A stretch of 23,245 nucleotides of DNA from a virus: positions 1-23,245 of the IMG/VR virus record IMGVR_UViG_3300025840_004665, one strand, 5' to 3'. Shown piece by piece: positions 1-5,510 of this stretch. Positions within the stretch are counted from its first letter, which is position 1, and each line of letters begins with the position of its first letter. A program made the position numbers and the translations under genes. The notes beneath the pieces were generated by a model. The model searched no databases, was not told where the DNA came from, and worked only from the letters and a program-made list of their open reading frames with translations.

Positions 1-1
1 T

Positions 2-499
2 GATAAGATTTTATCAGAATGTAACTACCTTAAAAAACAAGGATATAACGAATCTTTAATCAACGAAGGGTTCTTAGAAGTTATGTCTGATTTATTCAAT
101 AACGAAGGTCCACAATTTTGGGATAGTGTAAAAACAAAACTATCAGATTACATCTCATCAAAATTTGGTGTTGATAACTGGATGAGAGATAAAATGATTG
201 AAGGTATCGGAAGTGTTGAAATTGATGAAATTCCTTTATTATTTACAGACTGTAGATTCTTAGTTCAGAAGATTACAGATGCAGCCATGGAAGGGTTTAA
301 TGAGAATATACCTGTAGAAGGAGGTAGCAATACAGTTCCTGGTATATTCAGACAATCTCTTGATAATGTCGTTGGAGGTGATGACTTTAGAAGGAATTTG
401 GAAGACTCTTTCACTACTGTCGTTTGTCCAGCCATGGGACAAATCAATCAAAACATGGCAAACAAACTTGAGGACTTCAAGAAAACGATGTTCTCATAA
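2..499 (+). CDS. Unknown phage protein, 5' end cut off by the window edge
   Basis: An open frame runs without a stop from base 2 to the TAA at 497-499, giving 165 residues. The internal ATG at 83 is not a convincing start, because the frame upstream of it is open and protein-like (it reads NESLINEGFLEVM just before MSDLFNNEG). The true start therefore lies outside the window. The visible protein is soluble and mixed-charge, with no signal peptide or membrane segment. It contains a short Cys-bearing stretch (LLFTDCRF) and a C-terminal amphipathic helix. I do not recognise a family or a catalytic motif. A strong hairpin terminator follows at 535-562, so this is the last gene of a plus-strand unit that starts to the left. 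Confidence 0.8.
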   Translation, partial: DKILSECNYLKKQGYNESLINEGFLEVMSDLFNNEGPQFWDSVKTKLSDYISSKFGVDNWMRDKMIEGIGSVEIDEIPLLFTDCRFLVQKITDAAMEGFNENIPVEGGSNTVPGIFRQSLDNVVGGDDFRRNLEDSFTTVVCPAMGQINQNMANKLEDFKKTMFS

Positions 500-534
500 A
501 CTTTCTAAAAGAAAGGAGGGGTTCTTATCTAAGG

Positions 535-562
535 AAGGTGTACGAGAGTACACCTTTTTTTT
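535..562 (+). terminator. Rho-independent terminator
   Basis: A 9-bp stem AAGGTGTAC/GTACACCTT closes a GAGA (GNRA-type) tetraloop and is followed by a run of T. It lies 35 nt after the stop of the gene ending at 499 and just before the 3' end of the oppositely oriented tRNA. Confidence 0.85.
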
Positions 563-618
563 ATTAGTACCGCGAGCCGGACTCGAACCGGCACGAACAT
601 TACTGTTCAAGGGATTTT

Positions 619-1289
619 CATACCCACTACGACTTTCGTCGCCATATATTATGTTTGGGGTCTGGACTTTCTCTTAACCCTCGTCTTTACGTTAGGGTCC
701 TTCCCGTCAAGTCTCTACACGTTCCCTTTCGGGCTTCGCTCGGGATTACCATTTAACAGGCTTCCCCGAATTTGAGAAGTTCTACATTGAGGATTTCTCC
801 TCAAGCACTCAAATGTTTTTTCCTCTGTATGTGTGTGTTTGTGAGTGACAATTAGGGCAAACTATTCTTAAATTAGAGAATTTATGATTTGTCCTATCTC
901 CATCTATATGGTCAAGTTCTAAAGATAATTTCTCACCTAACCATTCATCAATACCACACACTTCACAGTTTGGTGTCTTTAATCCCTCATCTATGAGACG
1001 TTTCCTTAGCTTATTAGTTTGATAATATGGGTGTTTACCTTCAATAATTTCACTTAGTAATATTTTATTACCATTATGTTTTTTATTAATCCCTTTACCT
1101 GATTGATTTGGGGAGTAAACACCTAATTCTAACGCTCTTCTTTTTAAAGTGTTAAAATGTATTTTCAAACGACTAGCTGCACGTGACATAGTGAGTTCTT
1201 CCTCACAAGCTTTAATGATATCTTCGTTAGTTACTTTCATACTAATAAATATCAAACACTTGTAAAAAAGTCAGACATACAAACTCTTT
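619..1289 (-). mobile_element. Group I intron (IC3-like) in tRNA-Leu(UAA)
   Basis: The 671-nt intron begins AAAGAG and ends with G at 619. P1 is visible: 5'-exon GGACUU pairs with intron GAGUUU (about 1286-1281) across an AAA loop, leaving the expected U·G pair at the 5' splice site. Downstream of the HNH gene the catalytic core is clear. It has a segment resembling the P4-P6 region of the cyanobacterial intron (TCGGGGAAGCC, then GGTAATCCCGAG), GAGACTTGACGGGA, and GAAAGTCC. P7 pairs GACUU (713-709) with AAGUC (669-665). A P8-like hairpin CCCUAA..GAGGGUU lies between them and a P9 hairpin GGCGACGAAAGUCGU precedes the 3' splice site. The order and wording closely follow the cyanobacterial tRNA-Leu intron as I remember it. 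An HNH endonuclease is embedded in the 5' part, between P1 and the core. Self-splicing is inferred, not shown. Confidence 0.9.
809..1240 (-). CDS. Intron-encoded HNH homing endonuclease
   Basis: A 143-residue protein inside the tRNA-Leu group I intron. The N-terminal ~45 residues look like a small helix-turn-helix (ACEEELTMSRAASRLKI...TLKRRALELGV), probably for site recognition. The C-terminal half is an HNH domain of a type common in phages: C92-x2-C95, DH at 110-111, N123, and CPNCH at 128-132, i.e. two zinc-binding Cys pairs around the catalytic His and Asn. I take the ATG at 1240 as the start. An in-frame TTG at 1255 would add five residues and lies closer to the 5' splice site. No ribosome-binding site is evident. 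The expected role is to cut intronless tRNA-Leu alleles and promote intron spread. It could also be a free-standing endonuclease that invaded the intron. Confidence 0.9.
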   Translation of the reverse strand: MKVTNEDIIKACEEELTMSRAASRLKIHFNTLKRRALELGVYSPNQSGKGINKKHNGNKILLSEIIEGKHPYYQTNKLRKRLIDEGLKTPNCEVCGIDEWLGEKLSLELDHIDGDRTNHKFSNLRIVCPNCHSQTHTYRGKNI

Positions 1290-1368
1290 AAGTCCCTCGT
1301 GTCTACCATTTCACCACCGCGGCATAAATTCAAAGAACGTACAATTATGGTTACCCTTAATTGTTATA

Positions 1369-1399
1369 CAAATATACGTTACAAAAAACTCTTTGACAA
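1369..1399 (-). promoter_or_regulatory. Bacteroidota-type promoter for tRNA-Leu
   Basis: On the minus strand, TTG (1399-1397), a 20-nt spacer, then TATATTTG (1376-1369). This matches the Bacteroidota housekeeping consensus TTG-N19/20-TAnnTTTG. It lies ~45 nt upstream of the tRNA 5' end and overlaps the 3' end of the HNH gene above it. Confidence 0.75.
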
Positions 1400-1882
1400 G
1401 TCCTGTTGGAAATCTTCCCAAATATTTTCAACAGTTTCACTAACAACAACAGAAAATACTGTTGGTTTGTAAGGTTTGATTTTTAATTTCATACCAGCTT
1501 CTTCAGGAGTTCTATTATCTTTTAAACTATTACACCTACTACAACAAGTAACCATATTCTCCCACGTATTAAGCCCGCCACGAGATTTAGGTAATATATG
1601 GTCCAATGTGAGATTCTTTTTAGAGCCACAATATCCACATTCATGACCATCTCGTCTAAATACACGTTTTCTACTTACTTTAACACCTTTTGAACGGTAT
1701 CTAACGTAGTTTAGTAATCTAATAACTAAAGGACGAACAAAGTTACCAATAGTGGTAATAATATCTTCATCACCTTTTTTTAATATTTCAGCCTTACCCT
1801 TATCAACTAAAACAAAACCTCTTCGTAGGGTGGTTACATTTAATGGTGAATAATCTGAATTTAATACAAGAACTGTTTCCAT
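1379..1882 (-). CDS. HNH endonuclease family protein
   Basis: 167 residues. The C-terminal half is an HNH (McrA-like) nuclease fold: C82-x2-C85, LDHILPKSRGG at 93-103 with DH at 94-95, N109, and a second Cys pair C114-x2-C117 followed by N118. The N-terminal 60 residues (VLNSDYSPLNVTTLRRGFVLVDKGKAE) match the leader usually found in the short stand-alone HNH proteins of Bacteroidota and cyanobacteria. This is a different subtype from the intron HNH next door, so it is not a simple duplicate. In phages such proteins act as homing endonucleases or as packaging-associated nickases. It is too far from the terminase to argue for the latter here. The start ATG at 1882 is followed by a typical N-terminus. 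Confidence 0.88.
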   Translation of the reverse strand: METVLVLNSDYSPLNVTTLRRGFVLVDKGKAEILKKGDEDIITTIGNFVRPLVIRLLNYVRYRSKGVKVSRKRVFRRDGHECGYCGSKKNLTLDHILPKSRGGLNTWENMVTCCSRCNSLKDNRTPEEAGMKLKIKPYKPTVFSVVVSETVENIWEDFQQDLSKSFL

Positions 1883-1929
1883 ATAGTTTAATTATATCGA
1901 TTAAATTTAACTTATTTTATATTGTTAGT

Positions 1930-1953
1930 CAAATGTATATTTATATATAAATA
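1930..1953. promoter_or_regulatory. Divergent regulatory region with a 16-bp perfect palindrome
   Basis: Bases 1938-1953 read TATTTATATATAAATA, a perfect palindrome that places the phage motif TATTTATA on both strands. On the plus strand it is 17 nt before the amidase ATG. On the minus strand it lies 63 nt before the HNH start. A host-type -7 box TACATTTG (1937-1930, minus strand) also faces the HNH gene, but no clear TTG sits at the proper distance. Confidence 0.55.
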
Positions 1954-1962
1954 ACTAAAATT

Positions 1963-2907
1963 ATGATTTTAAAAAAAGGTTCAAAAGGAAATGAGGTTAA
2001 ACTTATCCAAGAATTTCTTGGAATTGAAAACGATGGTATTTTCGGACCGGGTACGGAAAGAGCTGTCAAAAATTGGCAAAGGGAAAACGGTTTATTGGCC
2101 GATGGTATTGTGGGTCCTGCCACTTGGAACGTTATGGGTATTGTTAGCACTGACAATACAGAAACGACACAGACAACGCCAGAGGGATTAATTATCCATA
2201 AAGATTACCTACCTAAGGGTGAATATTTTACGGGTCCTGTGACCCCTGAATATTTGTTTATACACCACACTGCAGGATGGAATAACCCTTATAACACCAT
2301 ACGTAATTGGGCTAATGATAGTAGGGGTAAAATAGCAACAGAGTTTGTCATTGGTGGTCAATCTGTAAAAGGTAATGATGACAAATATGATGGTGAGATT
2401 GTTCAAGCATTTCCTCACGGTGGTTATGGTTGGCATTTGGGAACAGGTAACAGTTATATGCATAGAAACTCTGTTGGTATTGAAGTTTGTAACTTTGGAT
2501 ACCTTGAAGAGGGTGGTTACTTTAAATGGGATAATGTAAATAGAAAGAATGTGTGGATTGAAAAGACACCAGGTAAGTTTTACACTTATGTTGGTACTGA
2601 GGCTGCAGAATCACAAATTGTTAAGTTGGATAAAGAATTTAGAGGACATCTATATTGGCATAAGTATTCTGACCAATCGTTGTATTCGTTGAAGGAGAAC
2701 ATCCTTTATATTGCAAATAGAGATAATATTAATATTACTGAAGGTTTACCTAAGTGGATTAGAGAAAAAGGCGCAGATGCTTTTGAATATTCTTCAGATG
2801 CTAGAAATGGTAAGATTCGAGGACTATTGTCACACACTAATGTTCGAAAGGATAAGGTGGATATGTTCCCACAACAAGAGTTAATGGATATGTTACTTAG
2901 TTTATAA
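1963..2907 (+). CDS. Endolysin: peptidoglycan-binding domain plus N-acetylmuramoyl-L-alanine amidase
   Basis: 314 residues without a signal peptide. Residues 1-60 form a PG_binding_1 domain (GSKGNEVKLIQEFLG, DGIFGPGTERAVKNWQ, DGIVGPATW). Residues ~95-305 form an Amidase_2 (T7 lysozyme-like) zinc amidase: IHHTAGW with the first zinc His at 101/102, the substrate-groove GYGWHLG with H158, SVGIEVCNFG, and the closing motif SHTNVRKDKVDMFP, which supplies H291 and D300. The family cleaves the bond between MurNAc and the L-Ala of the peptide stem. The order (binding domain first) and the lack of a signal peptide fit a phage endolysin released through a holin, or a virion-associated enzyme. The gene ends at a bidirectional terminator shared with the convergent DUF6011 gene. 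Confidence 0.93.
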   Translation: MILKKGSKGNEVKLIQEFLGIENDGIFGPGTERAVKNWQRENGLLADGIVGPATWNVMGIVSTDNTETTQTTPEGLIIHKDYLPKGEYFTGPVTPEYLFIHHTAGWNNPYNTIRNWANDSRGKIATEFVIGGQSVKGNDDKYDGEIVQAFPHGGYGWHLGTGNSYMHRNSVGIEVCNFGYLEEGGYFKWDNVNRKNVWIEKTPGKFYTYVGTEAAESQIVKLDKEFRGHLYWHKYSDQSLYSLKENILYIANRDNINITEGLPKWIREKGADAFEYSSDARNGKIRGLLSHTNVRKDKVDMFPQQELMDMLLSL

Positions 2908-2912
2908 AAGAA

Positions 2913-2939
2913 AATGGGGTCACTGACCCCATTTTTTAT
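2913..2939. terminator. Bidirectional terminator between convergent genes
   Basis: A 9-bp stem AATGGGGTC/GACCCCATT around a 3-nt loop, with A-rich sequence before and six T after. It lies 6 nt after the amidase stop and overlaps the stop codon of the minus-strand gene. Confidence 0.8.
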
Positions 2940-3688
2940 TTAACCTTCATGATAAGTGAAGCTGAACCATTCCATTGTACGATTTGACGTTTTGGAATCC
3001 AAAATTCGAATTCACCGATTTCGTCAATCTTTTTGGACATGTCGGCTTTGAACTGTTCAACATCGTTTTTTGTTTTTGGGTGTTCAACACCTACGTATTT
3101 TGCACATACGGGACCGATACCTGTTACTTGAGACATGTAGTCGGTTAGGGTCTTTCCACAACAACGACAGATACCACCGTTCTCTTTTGTGAGTTTTGCC
3201 TTTAGTTTCATCGCTCTGTTTGACATGGTTACGATTTCGGTAACGTCAACCAAGATGGGGTGGAATTCTAAGTTGTTTTCTTCTTTGATGTCACGAGCGA
3301 TGTTGCGACCCAACTTGATGGTGTTTCCTACCAATTTGATGTTTACCTCTTTTTGAGAGTTCTTTTGAATCTCACGGTCAATAGCTTGGTAACCCGCTTG
3401 AACTTGTTTTTCGGTTAGTCTGCGGTATTTCTTGTATTTCTCTTGAAGGTCCAATACGAATTTAGACTCACCTTTGTATTCAACGATTGCTCGAAGGTTA
3501 GTAGGTAGTTCTTCTACGTTAATCTCCGTTTGACGTTCTTCTTGGATGATGAGTTTCTCAGCCACTGCAAATTGTTTTGGGGTTAGACGACCGTACTTCA
3601 TAAGACCTGGTTTTAAACCTTTGATGAAGTCGTTGTTTCCTTCGTAGTTTCTTACTTTTTCTTCGATGTTGATTCCTGTTACTGTCAT
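2936..3688 (-). CDS. DUF6011-like zinc-binding protein with two internal helical repeats
   Basis: 250 residues from the ATG at 3688 (MTVTGINIEE). A longer reading to 3745 would run over the promoter at 3716-3745, so I reject it. The C-terminal part has CRCCGKTLTD (C174, C176/C177) and TGIGPVCAKYVG (C195), the short treble-clef-like zinc motif of DUF6011-type domains. Ahead of it, MKYGRLTPKQFAVAEKLI (30-47) and KKYRRLTEKQVQAGYQAI (87-104) are two copies of one helical unit. Such motifs accompany nucleic-acid-binding or nuclease-fused phage proteins, but no catalytic domain is visible. The function is unknown. Codon use looks less A/T-biased at third positions than in the structural genes (runs such as ACCGTACTTC). 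Confidence 0.75.
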   Translation of the reverse strand: MTVTGINIEEKVRNYEGNNDFIKGLKPGLMKYGRLTPKQFAVAEKLIIQEERQTEINVEELPTNLRAIVEYKGESKFVLDLQEKYKKYRRLTEKQVQAGYQAIDREIQKNSQKEVNIKLVGNTIKLGRNIARDIKEENNLEFHPILVDVTEIVTMSNRAMKLKAKLTKENGGICRCCGKTLTDYMSQVTGIGPVCAKYVGVEHPKTKNDVEQFKADMSKKIDEIGEFEFWIPKRQIVQWNGSASLIMKVK

Positions 3689-3715
3689 GATGGTGATGAT
3701 TAAATGATTACAATA

Positions 3716-3745
3716 CAAAGATAAGCAAAAAAGTTTATTGCACAA
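3716..3745 (-). promoter_or_regulatory. Bacteroidota-type promoter for the DUF6011-like gene
   Basis: On the minus strand, TTG (3745-3743), a 19-nt spacer, then TATCTTTG (3723-3716). The predicted transcript start is about 20 nt before the ATG at 3688. Confidence 0.7.
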
Positions 3746-3781
3746 AAAATGCCGATTAAAATATCAAACTTTAATCGGCAT
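3743..3781 (-). terminator. Terminator of the tmRNA gene
   Basis: Minus-strand reading: a 12-bp stem (ATGCCGATTAAA at 3749-3760 pairing with TTTAATCGGCAT at 3770-3781) followed by six U. It starts 5 nt after the encoded CCA of the tmRNA. The distal U-run overlaps the -33 element of the next promoter. Confidence 0.85.
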
Positions 3782-3785
3782 ATAA

Positions 3786-4172
3786 TGGTGGAGGTGGCGG
3801 GAATCGAACCCGCGTCTTGCTCAGTCTACCCATAAAGGACTACACGCTTAGGTCAATGTTGATTCTCAACATTCCGAAATATTCAGTTGAATTTTACATC
3901 CTCTACTGATAACCGATGTACGACTCGATTTCGGGTTCAGTCGTTTTTCCACCTTTGTAAGGACTTCTGTTCATAGGTTATATGTCCCCCGACCCGCTTC
4001 GCTGTTTACGTCTTACGCTACAGTTACTTCTTCAGTGCGTAGAAGACCTACTGCCTGAAGTTTGTCAATAGTGTTGCCACTTAAAAAATTGCCTCCATAG
4101 ATTAGAGTGATAGGAAACCTCTCACTGCGTGCCCCGTATGACTAACCCTGCCAATCAATACCGGTCACCCCC
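3786..4172 (-). ncRNA. ssrA: tmRNA (transfer-messenger RNA)
   Basis: A 387-nt one-piece tmRNA. The 5' end GGGGGUG (4172-4166) pairs with the 3' end CACCUCC (3796-3790), followed by encoded ACCA (3789-3786). The third pair is G·U, the alanine identity element. GACCGGUAUUGAUUGGC is the tmRNA D-loop-like segment, and GCGGG-TTCGATT-CCCGC is the T arm. The 5' part has a pseudoknot-like element AGUGA/UCACU, then the message. The most plausible resume codon is GGC at 4078, in context UUUUUUAAGU; Bacteroidota tags usually start with Gly. This gives a 21-codon tag from GNTIDKLQAV to LLRTEEVTVA with UAA at 4015-4013. A rival frame (GCA at 4077) gives ATLLTNFRQ and UAG. Either tag is unlike the usual short ALAA-ending tag. 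Its role is to rescue stalled ribosomes and tag their products. It has its own promoter and terminator. Confidence 0.93.
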
Positions 4173-4197
4173 ATTATTATTTCAAAGAACTATTTTA

Positions 4198-4228
4198 CAA
4201 ATATAAATAGATTTTTTTCTTCTGACAA
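4198..4228 (-). promoter_or_regulatory. Bacteroidota-type promoter for the tmRNA
   Basis: Minus strand: TTG (4228-4226), a 20-nt spacer, TATATTTG (4205-4198). Transcription would start near 4191, leaving a leader of about 20 nt to be removed by RNase P. Confidence 0.78.
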
Positions 4229-4230
4229 CA

Positions 4231-4238
4231 TATTTATA
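4231..4238 (+). promoter_or_regulatory. TATTTATA motif, candidate late promoter
   Basis: TATTTATA ends 17 nt before the ATG at 4256, the same spacing as for the amidase gene. It is one of about a dozen copies before genes in this window. Confidence 0.5.
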
Positions 4239-4255
4239 TATAAAATAATTTAATT

Positions 4256-4852
4256 ATGAAAAAATTTATAATTTCAGAAGAGGAAAGAAGTAGAATTCTT
4301 TCAATGCATGAATCGGCAACTAAAAGACATTATATAAATGAACAAGCTGCTGAACCAACTTTACCTAAAGGTTTAAAACAAGATAATCCTGATAGTGTAA
4401 CAATTAAACAAGTTAGGAACGATGGAACAAACTCAATCACATTCAATAAAAATGGTACATTCAAGTCAACCTTACCTATGCAAAGTGGAAATGCTAAATC
4501 GACCAGTGGAAGTTGGAAAATTAATTCAAAATCTGGTTCACAGTTTGGTGGTGGTTACATTGACTATTATGTTGGTGGTTATAAAGTATTTAGTCAAGAA
4601 TTAAATTCAGACATTTCTGGAAATGATGCCTTAAGTGAGTTGATTTCTACAAATAAACCCGCATATGCAAAACTACCCGTTATGACAAAGTTGGCTAATT
4701 TAGCCACATCCGATTACACGGTACCAGGACAAGGTGGGGAAGGACAAAGTGCTCAGGTGGCAGGTGCTAAAACACCTGGTTGTCCGGCAGGTTGTATTAA
4801 AGACCCTAATTATACGGGCACACCACAAAAATGGGCACCTGTAAATGGGTAA
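4256..4852 (+). CDS. Unknown protein with the shared N-terminal ISEEER..I..MHES motif
   Basis: 198 residues. The N-terminus MKKFIISEEERSRILSMHES resembles those of the M15 peptidase (MGSKLIITESDRNHIRRLYE) and the protein at 22286 (MKIVISEKQLKNIQ). It may be a capsid- or virion-targeting peptide (see findings). Residues ~50-135 are polar and beta-rich with many Gly and Ser (NGTFKSTLP, SGSWKINSKSGS, GGGYIDYYVGGYK), a style seen in small lipocalin-like or virion accessory proteins. The C-terminal tail is Gly/Pro-rich with two Cys (TPGCPAGCIKDPNY). There is no signal peptide. I do not recognise the family. The gene stands alone between the divergent tmRNA promoter and a bidirectional terminator. 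Confidence 0.75.
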   Translation: MKKFIISEEERSRILSMHESATKRHYINEQAAEPTLPKGLKQDNPDSVTIKQVRNDGTNSITFNKNGTFKSTLPMQSGNAKSTSGSWKINSKSGSQFGGGYIDYYVGGYKVFSQELNSDISGNDALSELISTNKPAYAKLPVMTKLANLATSDYTVPGQGGEGQSAQVAGAKTPGCPAGCIKDPNYTGTPQKWAPVNG

Positions 4853-4880
4853 TGAGATATTATTTTACATTTATAATAAA

Positions 4881-4907
4881 AAAAAACCCACATATGTGGG
4901 TTTTTTT
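4881..4907. terminator. Bidirectional terminator between convergent genes
   Basis: The palindrome CCCACATATGTGGG is flanked by seven A on the left and seven T on the right, so it can end transcription from both sides. Confidence 0.85.
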
Positions 4908-5439
4908 ATTGGTTAAAAACGTCTAAAGAAACTACAAGATACTTTCCAAAATATTTTTGGTCTCTGATTACAAAATTGGTACTCATAACACTAACAGCTC
5001 CATAGTTAAAAATATCAGTTAATAATACATCATTATGTAATGGTGAATTTTTCCACAAATCAACAACTAATTTGGCGATAACAATATTCTTAGTGTCTTC
5101 ATTTTGAAAAGTATCGGGAAGATATGCTAAGTTTTCACCTGAATATGCATACACATTAAAATTAGTAAATCTTTTTACAAAATCGGGTTCCTCAATGAAA
5201 TTAGGTACATTAACTGTTTGGTCGTGAGTTAACAAACCACTTAATTTCATATAGGTTGATTGATTTTTAGCAACTTTATATACATCATTGTTCCAAACAA
5301 TTTTGTTAAGACCATTTTCCTGACGATAAAGGTTAACTTCATTTAAAATTGAAATCTCTACACTGCTTTGTGCGTTAACATTTACACTTAAACCAAAAAA
5401 AGACACAATGATTATTAATATGTTTTCCATAATTTTCAT
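4906..5439 (-). CDS. Secreted CAP (SCP/PR1-like) domain protein
   Basis: 177 residues from the ATG at 5439 (a second ATG at 5430 is also possible). Residues 1-23 are a signal peptide with a hydrophobic core (ILIIIVSFFGLSV) and an Ala site before Q24. The rest is a CAP domain: LNEVNLYRQENGLNKIVWN (helix 1), H72 in LLTHDQTV, GENLAYL with E102, and LWKNSPLHNDVLL with H135. These His/Glu residues form the CAP cavity. CAP proteins are extracytoplasmic, and their biochemical role in bacteria is poorly known. A secreted CAP protein is unusual phage cargo. A longer frame to TTG 5466 would cover the promoter, so it is rejected. A host-type promoter (5444-5474) sits almost on the start codon, so the mRNA may be leaderless or nearly so. 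Confidence 0.88.
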   Translation of the reverse strand: MKIMENILIIIVSFFGLSVNVNAQSSVEISILNEVNLYRQENGLNKIVWNNDVYKVAKNQSTYMKLSGLLTHDQTVNVPNFIEEPDFVKRFTNFNVYAYSGENLAYLPDTFQNEDTKNIVIAKLVVDLWKNSPLHNDVLLTDIFNYGAVSVMSTNFVIRDQKYFGKYLVVSLDVFNQ

Positions 5440-5443
5440 ACAA

Positions 5444-5474
5444 CAAATATAGGGAATAATATTCAATTATCCAA
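5444..5474 (-). promoter_or_regulatory. Bacteroidota-type promoter for the CAP protein
   Basis: Minus strand: TTG (5474-5472), a 20-nt spacer, TATATTTG (5451-5444), directly upstream of the ATG codons at 5439 and 5430. Confidence 0.72.
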
Positions 5475-5483
5475 ATAGTCAAG

Positions 5484-5490
5484 TATTTAT
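5484..5490 (+). promoter_or_regulatory. TATTTAT motif, candidate late promoter
   Basis: TATTTAT ends 20 nt before the TTG at 5511. Its distance supports TTG as the true start of that gene. It is divergent from the CAP promoter. Confidence 0.45.
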
Positions 5491-5510
5491 CTATAATAAA
5501 ATCAATTACG

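Larger units (their letters stand above)
568..1323 (-). tRNA. tRNA-Leu(UAA) interrupted by a group I intron
   Basis: On the minus strand the 5' exon is 1323-1290 (34 nt, GCCGCGG to GGGACTT) and the 3' exon is 618-568 (51 nt, starting AAAATCCCT). Joined, they make an 85-nt class II tRNA. The anticodon stem AGGGA/TCCCT closes the loop CTTAAAA with anticodon TAA. The long variable arm is GAAC/GTTC, the T arm is GCCGG-TTCGAGT-CCGGC and the discriminator is A. The acceptor GCCGCGG/TCGCGGT has G·U at both ends. CCA is not encoded. The intron lies exactly between anticodon bases U34 and A35, the site used by the well-known cyanobacterial and plastid tRNA-Leu(UAA) intron. A host-type promoter precedes the gene at 1369-1399. 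The tRNA would supply UUA decoding, a heavily used Leu codon in this AT-rich genome. Confidence 0.92.

Noticed and set aside
511-520. GAAAGGAGGG, a perfect Shine-Dalgarno-like string
   Set aside because: No start codon or open frame follows at a useful distance, and this phage otherwise does not use Shine-Dalgarno sites.
360-677. A plus-strand open frame of 105 codons overlapping the first gene and the tRNA
   Set aside because: It runs in another frame across a terminator and the 3' exon of the tRNA; its protein is not gene-like.
3689-3745. Upstream extension of the DUF6011-like protein
   Set aside because: It overlaps a well-formed promoter (3716-3745), and the added residues are not protein-like.
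4048-4077. Alternative tmRNA tag ATLLTNFRQ from resume codon GCA
   Set aside because: Not fully excluded, since its upstream context also fits. Bacteroidota tags normally begin with Gly and the GGC frame gives an end closer to a hydrophobic degron, so I preferred that frame.
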